Assembly: GCA_006247105.1 (NCBI GenBank)
Contig: CM016925.1
Location: forward strand, 1,798,001 to 1,862,000
Direction of reading: 5' to 3'
DNA: 64,000 nt
Origin: Giardia muris
Lineage: Eukaryota; Fornicata; Diplomonadida; Hexamitidae
Below the pieces are notes generated by a model. The model saw only the letters and a list, made by a program, of their open reading frames with translations. It was not told where the DNA came from and ran no database searches. Shown here piece by piece: positions 37,701 to 45,585 of this stretch; position 1 is the first letter of the stretch, and every line of letters begins with the position of its first letter. The position numbers were made by a program, and so were the translations under genes.

Positions 37701-39149
37701 CAAGTGTGGACATTGAGAGAAGTATTCCTCTCCTGGAGTCACATCAGGCTCGCACATCGCGTCTATCGGGCGGACATACAATGAGTCTACGCGTCCTGCT
37801 GGTTCAGCGGATATCAGAAGACTCGGGTCGGCGGCAGAACTAGGTCTACCCCGCACGAACCGAGAGGGCATCGAAAAGCTCCCTCTGGCGCTTGCTGCAC
37901 GGCTGATACTGGTCATCGTCAAGGTGCGCTCAGGGATGTGGGCAAATAATGTGGATTCCTCTCGACTTTCGTTCTTCAACGACGTCAGCTCGGATTTTGC
38001 CGGATCGACGGTGCCGTTATTGATGCTCGCAAGCATCGCCGAGATGAGCTCATCCTGACGCCCGGTACTAAAGTTTGCGGCGATAATTGGGTGTACGTCT
38101 CGGATCTCCGGGAGACTCATGAGGTCTAGGGCTGTGACAGCGCTCTCGACGTCAAGCAGATGCCGGCACGTCTCTTGAATAGCTAGACTGTACCCGGGAA
38201 GAACGATCTCCCCAGCCGGGACCCGGGGCCGAACCCCTTCTACGGTCTTATAGTTATACCTCTTGAACGTACACATTTCATACAGGAAGAGCCCGATAGC
38301 ATAGAGAAGCTGGCGTTCAAGCCCGTAAAGATAGTACCCAGGGACCTGGCACTTGTAGTACTCTTCAAGGGGATTTGCATAGACCGGCCGTTGCGCCACC
38401 GCGTGGATGGCGCGCATCGTATTCTGTGCCTGCATATCAATGGTATTATAGATGTTAGTGTAAACGTTGTCCGGGATCGCCAAGGACTGTTCCACCGCTA
38501 AGGAGCGAGTGTCGCCCCTTCGTAACGACTGCATCGACTGCATTGACTGCAGAGACCGAGTATTGATGTTGATCGACTGCTGCGCCATCGATTCAAGAGC
38601 ACTATATGGGGTTCCTGCAGCATGTAGTAGGGCGGAATTTGAGACACGATGACGAAGCGATTTCAGACGGATCCGCCCATCCGGTGTGAGAAATACGTTC
38701 TTCGGAGTGAAATTGGCGAACTCTATCCCGTTTTCGGGAGACCCATCAGAGTCCAAACGAAGAATATATAGCGTCGCGTCCAGCAGGTCTGCAACCATAC
38801 TCCAGACCTGACGCTCCTCTATCTGGAGCCGCTTGGCGACGCAGTCGGCAAATATCTTATCCAGGCTTGTCAGCTGCTCGTACCGCATAATAACAGACAT
38901 GATCTCGTTCGAGGCTGAGAAGCGCAGCTCACGGTACTGCAGGATATTCGGGTGAGATACCCGTTGCGCGAGAGACGTCTCCTCATCCGCCCTTGCACGG
39001 TCATCCGGGTTAAGGGCCTGTAAGTCAAAGGTTCGTGCAAGGAAGAGTTTTCGGTCTTTCAAGCGCCGGACGGTGTACATCGACGAGATAGCATCGCGAG
39101 CGATGAGGTAGCGCAGCTCGTATTGCCTCTCGAAGGCCGGCTGCTGCAT
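34746..39149 (-). CDS. Nek-family pseudokinase with about 27 ankyrin repeats
   Basis: The product is 1467 aa. Residues about 8-350 are a degenerate Nek-like kinase domain. The Gly-rich loop is lost (YLIARDAISSMYTV), the beta-3 Lys position reads LAR, the HRDLKPxN loop reads FANFTPKNVFL (catalytic Asp to Asn, Lys to Thr), and no DFG is present (LKSLRH). Activity is therefore unlikely. About 14 ankyrin units follow from residue 500, then a Ser/Thr-rich linker (about 950-1070), then about 13 more with the consensus GxTALMxAA. Giardia has a greatly expanded set of such Nek-ankyrin proteins, many catalytically dead and located on cytoskeletal structures. A scaffold or localisation role is inferred. 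Its 3' end faces tRNA-Ser with a 145-bp gap in which I see nothing. Confidence 0.9.
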   Translation of the reverse strand: MQQPAFERQYELRYLIARDAISSMYTVRRLKDRKLFLARTFDLQALNPDDRARADEETSLAQRVSHPNILQYRELRFSASNEIMSVIMRYEQLTSLDKIFADCVAKRLQIEERQVWSMVADLLDATLYILRLDSDGSPENGIEFANFTPKNVFLTPDGRIRLKSLRHRVSNSALLHAAGTPYSALESMAQQSININTRSLQSMQSMQSLRRGDTRSLAVEQSLAIPDNVYTNIYNTIDMQAQNTMRAIHAVAQRPVYANPLEEYYKCQVPGYYLYGLERQLLYAIGLFLYEMCTFKRYNYKTVEGVRPRVPAGEIVLPGYSLAIQETCRHLLDVESAVTALDLMSLPEIRDVHPIIAANFSTGRQDELISAMLASINNGTVDPAKSELTSLKNESREESTLFAHIPERTLTMTSISRAASARGSFSMPSRFVRGRPSSAADPSLLISAEPAGRVDSLYVRPIDAMCEPDVTPGEEYFSQCPHLRRPVLRQVAEKTPLMFAVEQGDIASTKEHLSAYGGCVLEDGTCALHLAISRFYFAIADLLVPFEGVYIDNEEHLTTSILRQMTPPLPNGRTPLMEALIQGDVAAAYSLRNLYATMQDDDGLTALMHAVLHRNGAMVRVLAPLETGYVDKNGCCAAYYACQMGLRTDLQVLIERERNLLKSSGFTPLMMAAAVDDSMSVASLCKKHCTMQDAHGMTALMVAAICASPETILKIAPFEAGMHDSTGKTALMYAIMGKNEANALALVDFETFNVDSEGRTALMYCAMVSFPPLVGPLLPSEARQVDYAGSSALMLAIENKSIGVASLLADVEGGIQNNQGETALMMALHNGIDNIINQLITADAGRVSKTGNLATLEALHAGKAVVCSKLAVIEQKLLAKQGFTPLMMTVLKFETDFNKHLSDVGKQTEDGLTALMMAIMLNNTVAINALTEYEQDIADTQGRHASDYAPRSRSATPVLTAALAGGASMNSRSTNATPTELLKASRPQLRSMTRSSILEPDPPSVSSTPQFQTRSTTPGLRPVSSAVRSQARMTTRPPRSASATITPDMKRTAYDSYRRISLDEGSEGGVESNPRNSLILAVLSGDVQRCKQNIHLTRQVFGHTNKTALIISADRGFLDCAILLADKEAGLQTTTGWTALMRAVVRRHCEICAVLASKECKLRNHRGATALMLAAELGLDPVVAILAPYEGGLRRNDEYTALMLAAKRGYAGVCQLLVHYEARMARKDGITALMYAVQNQHLDIVRILSERECVMQLENGWTAAMMAARLGFAAALPLLPTEFCMQNENGSTALMLAAQSNHIEAARYLVSHESRIKNKQGATALMLAAESGYDEVCKLLIPQEAGLRTNGGSTALMFAAQLGHVDCVRLLMTAEAGIQRPDGTTALMLAAQDGKNEVIELLVKVEGGFQDDFGGTALMRAARQGNQKGVAYLLEERELQRQDGQTAYDIAMAHGHERCAALLREGL

Positions 39150-39177
39150 GAGGCGATTTTTACCGATTTCTAAGTCA

Positions 39178-40353
39178 TCAGCATCTCTTCTTCAAGCTAG
39201 GATCGGAGAGTAACCCCTCCAGCTGGTAGAGGACCTGTATGAACCACGGCGGTAGGTGATACTCATCTCTACTTTGATGATGTCGAAGAAGAACAAGGAC
39301 GTTATTAGGTTGATTACCCTCATAGACCATGATGGTGAAGCTCTGTTTGGCGTATTGTACAACGGCCTTAGCATGTCTTCGACCTGGAGAGGCAGCTGGG
39401 CTGTGCCATAACATTGGATCAAGTATCGTTATAAGATCTGATACCCAATGATAAAAAGGGTTAGTTTTCCATACTTCCATCACGTTCTCAGCCGTTCCAT
39501 CTGGACCGTAACATGCCAGGGGGAGATATTCAAGGCTTGTAGGCTCCTCCACTATTGTCTTTCTAGTAATACTGCTCTTCCTTCTAGACCCTATGGTAGA
39601 TCTACGTGCAGGGGTGAAGATACTATTCGCTAATGTTACTACTCCCGTACTAATCGAGCCTTGGTTTTGATTCAGGCTTCTACGATACCATTCACCACTA
39701 TCCCTTTGTTGAGCATCAATTATGGTTGTGACTCTCCGAAGGTAAATGGCTTCAAGTGAAGCTCCTCGTTCCTCATCCATGGGGCTCTGCTCACTCAACT
39801 GAAGGGCTAACCATTTGAGAACATAAAGACCGAACCATTCTTCTACAAGTTCTAGAAGAACACCTGCAAACCTTTGATATCTTGATCGGAACTCTGTCGA
39901 ACTGGCCGTCAAGCTGACACGGAAGGATGCTACAAAGGTCCCACCAAGAATTCGGAGCAGCCCCGTTGCATGCTCAATATATGCATCTTTTGTACATGAG
40001 GGTTGAACCCCAAGTGTAAGGTGTGCCAATGGTAAGGGAAAGACCCCAACGACTAGAAGATTGAAGCTAGTAACATGAATGATGATGAGTTCTTTAGCGG
40101 TTGTAATACAAACGTCATCGGAGGAGTCCTCATCAGGTTGCATATTGAGATACAATGACCAGCAGACATATGGTGTCAATCCTACGCTTTGGACAGAGGT
40201 GGTACGTGTAGGAGAAAATGTGAAGGCCTGTGATCCTCTTAACTCCGAGGTGGTGTCTCCTAGCGTGCAGAACGCCTCCTCATCATGTCCCGGGGGCTGG
40301 TACTTGAACAGCGTCGTCCCCGAGGTCCTACTTATGATAAATAGCTGCTGCAT
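39178..40353 (-). CDS. Hypothetical protein, 391 aa, longin-like N-terminus possible
   Basis: The N-terminus (MQQLFIISRTSGTTLFKYQ) has the strand pattern common to longin/roadblock-type trafficking proteins. The middle contains a hydrophobic strand pair (ELIIIHVTSFNLLVVGVFPLPL) and a helix-rich segment. The C-terminal part is beta/alpha with FTIMVYEGNQPNNVLVLL. No motif fixes a family; relatives of Mon1/Ccz1/Fuzzy are only a thought. There is no signal peptide. The stop lies 28 bp downstream of the Nek-ankyrin ATG on the same strand, and the ATG lies 24 bp from that of the divergent GlyRS gene. Confidence 0.55.
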   Translation of the reverse strand: MQQLFIISRTSGTTLFKYQPPGHDEEAFCTLGDTTSELRGSQAFTFSPTRTTSVQSVGLTPYVCWSLYLNMQPDEDSSDDVCITTAKELIIIHVTSFNLLVVGVFPLPLAHLTLGVQPSCTKDAYIEHATGLLRILGGTFVASFRVSLTASSTEFRSRYQRFAGVLLELVEEWFGLYVLKWLALQLSEQSPMDEERGASLEAIYLRRVTTIIDAQQRDSGEWYRRSLNQNQGSISTGVVTLANSIFTPARRSTIGSRRKSSITRKTIVEEPTSLEYLPLACYGPDGTAENVMEVWKTNPFYHWVSDLITILDPMLWHSPAASPGRRHAKAVVQYAKQSFTIMVYEGNQPNNVLVLLRHHQSRDEYHLPPWFIQVLYQLEGLLSDPSLKKRC

Positions 40354-40377
40354 GCAGGTATGCTGTCTCGTTGAAAA
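40354..40377. promoter_or_regulatory. 24-bp bidirectional promoter region
   Basis: These bases separate the divergent ATGs of the 391-aa unknown and GlyRS. The sequence ends TTGAAAAATG, an A-rich start context seen at several genes here. Nothing else is resolvable. Confidence 0.35.
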
Positions 40378-42231
40378 ATGTCGTCTGAGACCTTACTCAA
40401 CAACGTCCTTTTGAGGCGCTTCTTCGTCGTCCCCGCGTTCGAGATCTATGGAGGGGTCTCCGGCCTTTACGACCTCGGTCCCTCCGGGGTTGGCCTCTGC
40501 AACAATCTCATATCGCTTTGGCGGCGTCATTTTATCGAGGAGGATGAACTTCTTGAGGTCTCCTGCACTAACCTTGTCCCCGAGAAGGTCCTGGTCTCCT
40601 CCGGACACGTTGCCCGCTTTGCAGATGTGATGGTTAAAGATACGACGAATGGGGAATGCTTCCGTGCGGATAAGCTTATCGAGCGGCATCTAGAGAAGCT
40701 CCTTCTTAATGAGAAGCTCCCCGCTGATGAGCGCGTTCGATTGACATACATTCTGAATTCCGCTGATGGTTCAACTCCGGAACAGATAAAACAGCTTATT
40801 CTAGACCTTGGGGTTCTTTCCCCATCTGGGAATCCACTCTCCGACCCGTTCTACTTCAACCTGATGTTTCAGACGTCGATCGGGCCAGCCTCCAATATGA
40901 AGGTGTATCTTCGTCCGGAGACTGCGCAAGGAATCTTCATGAACTTCAAGCGCGGACTCGAGTATGCGAAGCGCCTTCCTTTTGGAATGGCACAAGTTGG
41001 CTCTGCGTTTCGGAACGAAATCTCTCCTCGTAATGGTCTCATCCGTGTTCGTGAGTTTGAACAGTGCGAAATCGAATATTTCACTGACGGAACACCCAAT
41101 GGTTTGAAACACCCGCGTTTCTCGAGTGTCGCAAAGCTTTGTGTTGAACTTTTGTCTGCAGAGGACCAGCTTGCAGGAAAGGAACGCGGTCGTAATATGC
41201 TTCTTTCTGAAGCTCTAAGTACGGGACTATTACGGCATGAGACGATGGGATACTTCCTTGGAAGAATCTATCTCTTCCTCAAGGAGATCGGCCTAGATAC
41301 TCGTCGCCTTCGTTTCCGTCAACACCTTCCGCAGCAGTTAGCGCATTACGCCTCTGATTGCTGGGATTGCGACTGCCTGTTGAGCTGTGGATGGACCGAG
41401 ATCGTTGGACTTGCTGATCGATCTGCATACGACTTGAAGGTGCATTCAGAAGCGTCAGGCGCTGACCTGACTGCCTTTGTCCATTATCCCGAGCCTCGCC
41501 AAGTCGAATATGATACTTGTAGCCTCGTCAAGCGTGCCTGTGCGAGTATCTTTAAGAAGGATACTGTAAGAATTTCAGAGGCAATCGCGGGCTTGCAAGG
41601 GGATCGTCTTGCAGAGCTTAAGCTTTCTGTGTCTAAAAATGAGCCCTACGTCCTTGAATTTGATGATTGTTCCTTCGAAATTCTTCCCTCGTATGTCGAG
41701 TTCAGTTCCGGAAGTAAGACTGTTCATGGCGAGTCAATAATTCCGCACGTGATAGAGCCCTCTTTCGGTATCGGGCGTATCCTTTATTCTCTCCTCGAGC
41801 ATACGTTCCATATCCGTGAGGAAGATAGTCAACGCACAATCTTCAGGTTTGTCCCACAGGTTGCCGGGATCAAGGTCTTCGTCTTACCCCTTATGAGTAA
41901 TGACCAACTACTCCCCGTTGCCGAGCGTTTCTGTACCTTGCTTCGTAGGCGGAATGTCTCAACTCGCATTGATTCATCAGCCTCGTTGATCGGCCGTCGT
42001 TATGCTCGTGCTGATGAGATCGGAACACCATTCTGCGTAACAGTGGATTACGAGACGCTGGAGAACGACAGTGTAACGATTCGTGAGCGTGACACGATGA
42101 TGCAGGTCCGTGTTCCCGGAAATCAAACTGCTCATATCCTTGCCGACCTATGTGAAGGTCGCTATAGCTGGGAGGCCATTCGACGTACGTATTTACAAGT
42201 CGTATCGGACAAGACCGAGACGGAGCAATGA
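40378..42231 (+). CDS. GARS: Glycyl-tRNA synthetase, eukaryotic alpha2 type
   Basis: The 617-aa product has the class II GlyRS layout. VPAFEIYGGVSGLYDLGPSG lies near residue 18. RPETAQGIFMNFKR (motif 1 region) and FRNEISPRNGLIRVREFEQ (motif 2) lie around residues 180-225. SFGIGRILYSLLEH (motif 3) lies near 464, and a C-terminal anticodon-binding domain lies from about 495. It charges tRNA-Gly in the cytosol. There is no N-terminal WHEP domain, and the start sits directly before the catalytic core, as expected for a lower eukaryote. It converges with the STPGR-repeat gene with 76 bp between stops. Confidence 0.97.
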   Translation: MSSETLLNNVLLRRFFVVPAFEIYGGVSGLYDLGPSGVGLCNNLISLWRRHFIEEDELLEVSCTNLVPEKVLVSSGHVARFADVMVKDTTNGECFRADKLIERHLEKLLLNEKLPADERVRLTYILNSADGSTPEQIKQLILDLGVLSPSGNPLSDPFYFNLMFQTSIGPASNMKVYLRPETAQGIFMNFKRGLEYAKRLPFGMAQVGSAFRNEISPRNGLIRVREFEQCEIEYFTDGTPNGLKHPRFSSVAKLCVELLSAEDQLAGKERGRNMLLSEALSTGLLRHETMGYFLGRIYLFLKEIGLDTRRLRFRQHLPQQLAHYASDCWDCDCLLSCGWTEIVGLADRSAYDLKVHSEASGADLTAFVHYPEPRQVEYDTCSLVKRACASIFKKDTVRISEAIAGLQGDRLAELKLSVSKNEPYVLEFDDCSFEILPSYVEFSSGSKTVHGESIIPHVIEPSFGIGRILYSLLEHTFHIREEDSQRTIFRFVPQVAGIKVFVLPLMSNDQLLPVAERFCTLLRRRNVSTRIDSSASLIGRRYARADEIGTPFCVTVDYETLENDSVTIRERDTMMQVRVPGNQTAHILADLCEGRYSWEAIRRTYLQVVSDKTETEQ

Positions 42232-42307
42232 GTTGGACGACCTTGGAATGTGAATGGCGATATCGAGAAAGATCCAAGATCCTCATTTACAGCAGCATAT
42301 CGCAGTG

Positions 42308-45300
42308 TCATTGACGCCACTTGCGGCGTGTACGGCTAGCCAGACTGAAGGCTGGACCTCCAAGAGTTGTAGGAACATTGTAGAGGCCAGGTCCAGGTAC
42401 GTCATTCTTAGTATTGACATCTGTACGCCCAGAAAGTGAGAAGGCCGGTGCAGAAGCTGACATCGACTCAGGATCGTAGGCACCAGGCCCCGGATTTGTG
42501 TTCTTCGTATTGTCGAGATGGCGAGACGCGAGAGAAGCAGCAGGGGCGTCGCTCCCCGTTGTCAGGTACTGCTCTGCGTTGTACGCGCCCGGACCGGGAT
42601 TCTCATTACGCTGCGTGAGAGCGTTCCTTCCCGAAAGAGAATATGCGGGAGCCTTCTTCTTGGAGGCGTCGAGCTGCGGGGTATAGGCTCCTGGTCCAGG
42701 ATTCGCATTCCCCTCATGAACAGCGTGACGGGACGAGAGAGAGGCGGCAGGCGCCGTGCGACCCAGATTGACGTTCTCTGCATTGTAGGCGCCAGGCCCA
42801 GGGTTCTCGTTCTTCTGGTTGCTTGCATGGCGAGACGAGAGCGAGAAGGCAGGAGCGTTCTCCTTTGTGTAGTTGTAACTGTCCGTCGAGTATGCGGCAG
42901 GCCCCGGGGTGTCCTCTGGTTTTGCGAGAGGTGTGCGTCCGGAAAGAGAGGCCGCTGGACCACTGAGTGTCGAAGTGGTTGCATAGGCACCAGGACCAGG
43001 GTTCGTGTTCGTGTGCTCGACCGTCGTCCGGCTGGCGAGTGAGAACGCAGGCTGTCGAGGCTTCACACTGTCGATTCCACTCTCGTAGGCACCAGGCCCC
43101 GGATTTGTGTTCTTCGTATTGTCGAGATGGCGAGACGCGAGAGAAGCAGCAGGGGCGTCGCTCCCCGTTGTCAGGTACTGCTCTGCGTTGTACGCGCCCG
43201 GACCGGGATTCTCATTACGCTGCGTGAGAGCGTTCCTTCCCGAAAGAGAATATGCGGGAGCCTTCTTCTTGGAGGCGTCGAGCTGCGGGGTATAGGCTCC
43301 TGGTCCAGGATTCGCATTCCCCTCATGAACAGCGTGACGGGACGAGAGAGAGGCGGCAGGCGCCGTGCGACCCAGATTGACGTTCTCTGCATTGTAGGCG
43401 CCAGGCCCAGGGTTCTCGTTCTTCTGGTTGCTTGCATGGCGAGACGAGAGCGAGAAGGCAGGAGCGTTCTCCTTTGTGTAGTTGTAACTGTCCGTCGAGT
43501 ATGCGGCAGGCCCCGGGGTGTCCTCTGGTTTTGCGAGAGGTGTGCGTCCGGAAAGAGAGGCCGCTGGACCACTGAGTGTCGAAGTGGTTGCATAGGCACC
43601 AGGACCAGGGTTCGTGTTCGTGTGCTCGACCGTCGTCCGGCTGGCGAGTGAGAACGCAGGCTGTCGAGGCTTCACACTGTCGATTCCACTCTCGTAGGCA
43701 CCAGGCCCCGGATTTGTGTTCTTCGTATTGTCGAGATGGCGAGACGCGAGAGAAGCAGCAGGGGCGTCGCTCCCCGTTGTCAGGTACTGCTCTGCGTTGT
43801 ACGCGCCCGGACCGGGATTCTCATTACGCTGCGTGAGAGCGTTCCTTCCCGAAAGAGAATATGCGGGAGCCTTCTTCTTGGAGGCGTCGAGCTGCGGGGT
43901 ATAGGCTCCTGGTCCAGGATTCGCATTCCCCTCATGAACAGCGTGACGGGACGAGAGAGAGGCGGCAGGCGCCGTGCGACCCAGATTGACGTTCTCTGCA
44001 TTGTAGGCGCCAGGCCCAGGGTTCTCGTTCTTCTGGTTGCTTGCATGGCGAGACGAGAGCGAGAAGGCAGGAGCGTTCTCCTTTGTGTAGTTGTAACTGT
44101 CCGTCGAGTATGCGGCAGGCCCCGGGGTGTCCTCTGGTTTTGCGAGAGGTGTGCGTCCGGAAAGAGAGGCCGCTGGACCACTGAGTGTCGAAGTGGTTGC
44201 ATAGGCACCAGGACCAGGGTTCGTGTTCGTGTGCTCGACCGTCGTCCGGCTGGCGAGTGAGAACGCAGGCTGTCGAGGCTTCACACTGTCGATTCCACTC
44301 TCGTAGGCACCAGGCCCCGGATTTGTGTTCTTCGTATTGTCGAGATGGCGAGACGCGAGAGAAGCAGCAGGGGCGTCGCTCCCCGTTGTCAGGTACTGCT
44401 CTGCGTTGTACGCGCCCGGACCGGGATTCTCATTACGCTGCGTGAGAGCGTTCCTTCCCGAAAGAGAATATGCGGGAGCCTTCTTCTTGGAGGCGTCGAG
44501 CTGCGGGGTATAGGCTCCTGGTCCAGGATTCGCATTCCCCTCATGAACAGCGTGACGGGACGAGAGAGAGGCGGCAGGCGCCGTGCGACCCAGATTGACG
44601 TTCTCTGCATTGTAGGCGCCAGGCCCAGGGTTCTCGTTCTTCTGGTTGCTTGCATGGCGAGACGAGAGCGAGAAGGCAGGAGCGTTCTCCTTTGTGTAGT
44701 TGTAACTGTCCGTCGAGTATGCGGCAGGCCCCGGGGTGTCCTCTGGTTTTGCGAGAGGTGTGCGTCCGGAAAGAGAGGCCGCTGGACCACTGAGTGTCGA
44801 AGTGGTTGCATAGGCACCAGGACCAGGGTTCGTGTTCGTGTGCTCGACCGTCGTCCGGCTGGCGAGTGAGAACGCAGGCTGTCGAGGCTTCACACTGTCG
44901 ATTCCACTCTCGTAGGCACCAGGCCCCGGATTTGTGTTCTTCGTATTGTCGAGATGGCGAGACGCGAGAGAAGCAGCAGGGGCGTCGCTCCCCGTTGTCA
45001 GGTACTGCTCTGCGTTGTACGCGCCCGGACCGGGGTTATCGTTCTTCTTACTGATCTGGTGGCGACCAGAAAGTGAGAAAGCGGGAGCCTTCTTCTTTCC
45101 AGTGTTACCAGGAGTATACGCCCCGGGACCTGGGCCGTCACGCTTATCCATCTGCTTGTGGCGTGATGCGAGGGAGGCTGCGGGTGCGCTGCGCTTTGTG
45201 GCCTTTGTTCCTTTGGTCACATCATACTGCGCCGGACCAGGGCCATCGGCATTGCCCTTGGTTTTGTATCGCCCCTTCAGCGAGAAAGCTGGTGCCTGAC

Positions 45301-45367
45301 CAATCGTTGATGAGATAGTATAGCCCCCAGGTCCAGGGCCATCCGTTTCGTAGTCAACCCAAGACAT
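42308..45367 (-). CDS. STPGR/SHIPPO-repeat protein, axoneme/microtubule-associated
   Basis: The 1019-aa product consists almost entirely of units of 28-36 residues with the core PGPGAY followed by PAxSLxxR, the sperm-tail PG-rich (STPGR/SHIPPO) repeat of ODF3/CIMAP-type proteins. About 30 units are present. The family decorates microtubules, including the luminal side of axonemal doublets, so a flagellar or ventral-disc location is likely (inference). A higher-order block of 203 aa containing six units is repeated four times with essentially no change at protein or DNA level, plus a partial fifth. Short unique units flank the array at both ends. The reading frame is intact throughout. Confidence 0.92.
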   Translation of the reverse strand: MSWVDYETDGPGPGGYTISSTIGQAPAFSLKGRYKTKGNADGPGPAQYDVTKGTKATKRSAPAASLASRHKQMDKRDGPGPGAYTPGNTGKKKAPAFSLSGRHQISKKNDNPGPGAYNAEQYLTTGSDAPAASLASRHLDNTKNTNPGPGAYESGIDSVKPRQPAFSLASRTTVEHTNTNPGPGAYATTSTLSGPAASLSGRTPLAKPEDTPGPAAYSTDSYNYTKENAPAFSLSSRHASNQKNENPGPGAYNAENVNLGRTAPAASLSSRHAVHEGNANPGPGAYTPQLDASKKKAPAYSLSGRNALTQRNENPGPGAYNAEQYLTTGSDAPAASLASRHLDNTKNTNPGPGAYESGIDSVKPRQPAFSLASRTTVEHTNTNPGPGAYATTSTLSGPAASLSGRTPLAKPEDTPGPAAYSTDSYNYTKENAPAFSLSSRHASNQKNENPGPGAYNAENVNLGRTAPAASLSSRHAVHEGNANPGPGAYTPQLDASKKKAPAYSLSGRNALTQRNENPGPGAYNAEQYLTTGSDAPAASLASRHLDNTKNTNPGPGAYESGIDSVKPRQPAFSLASRTTVEHTNTNPGPGAYATTSTLSGPAASLSGRTPLAKPEDTPGPAAYSTDSYNYTKENAPAFSLSSRHASNQKNENPGPGAYNAENVNLGRTAPAASLSSRHAVHEGNANPGPGAYTPQLDASKKKAPAYSLSGRNALTQRNENPGPGAYNAEQYLTTGSDAPAASLASRHLDNTKNTNPGPGAYESGIDSVKPRQPAFSLASRTTVEHTNTNPGPGAYATTSTLSGPAASLSGRTPLAKPEDTPGPAAYSTDSYNYTKENAPAFSLSSRHASNQKNENPGPGAYNAENVNLGRTAPAASLSSRHAVHEGNANPGPGAYTPQLDASKKKAPAYSLSGRNALTQRNENPGPGAYNAEQYLTTGSDAPAASLASRHLDNTKNTNPGPGAYDPESMSASAPAFSLSGRTDVNTKNDVPGPGLYNVPTTLGGPAFSLASRTRRKWRQ
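42475..45034. repeat. 609-bp tandem repeat, 4.2 near-identical copies inside a CDS
   Basis: The period is 609 bp (203 codons). Copies start near 42475, 43084, 43693 and 44302, with a partial fifth from 44911 to about 45034. Wherever I compared copies the DNA was identical, including third codon positions. The left border is at CGTAGG and the right border where CGGGATT changes to CGGGGTT. Near-identity implies recent expansion or ongoing homogenisation. Copy number in an assembly could be collapsed or mis-stated. Confidence 0.95.
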
Positions 45368-45585
45368 TCGGAAATTTTTGATGACCTAATGTAGTTCTAA
45401 GAGCATCTCCTATTCCAGTCACGTTTCCGAATGGATCATTCGAGGTACCATTTGAGGATAAGACTTGTGTGGCGGCATTTCAAACCCGCATTTGTGGACT
45501 GTTCTCGCATGGGTATATCTCCTTGCTGGTGTGCACTGCCCCTTGTTTGTTGAGCTAAAAGAAGCATTCAAGTAAAAATCCAGAA
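45368..45585. promoter_or_regulatory. 218-bp divergent intergenic region
   Basis: It separates the divergent STPGR-repeat and Nek-ankyrin genes and is unusually long for this window. It is AT-leaning, with AAAAATCCAGAAATG at the Nek start and GAAATTTTTGATGACC read from the plus strand next to the STPGR start. No open frame or RNA fold is recognised. Confidence 0.35.

Noticed and set aside
42518..44869. Long open frames on the plus strand (and a second minus frame) recurring every 609 bp inside the STPGR array
   Set aside because: They are copies of each other forced by the tandem repeat and by base composition, have Arg-rich random-looking translations, and oppose a clear family protein in the main frame.
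42475..45034. Could the regular repeats be a CRISPR array or satellite?
   Set aside because: The period is 609 bp, the repeats are contiguous without spacers, the frame is maintained as PGPGAY units, and the genome is eukaryotic.
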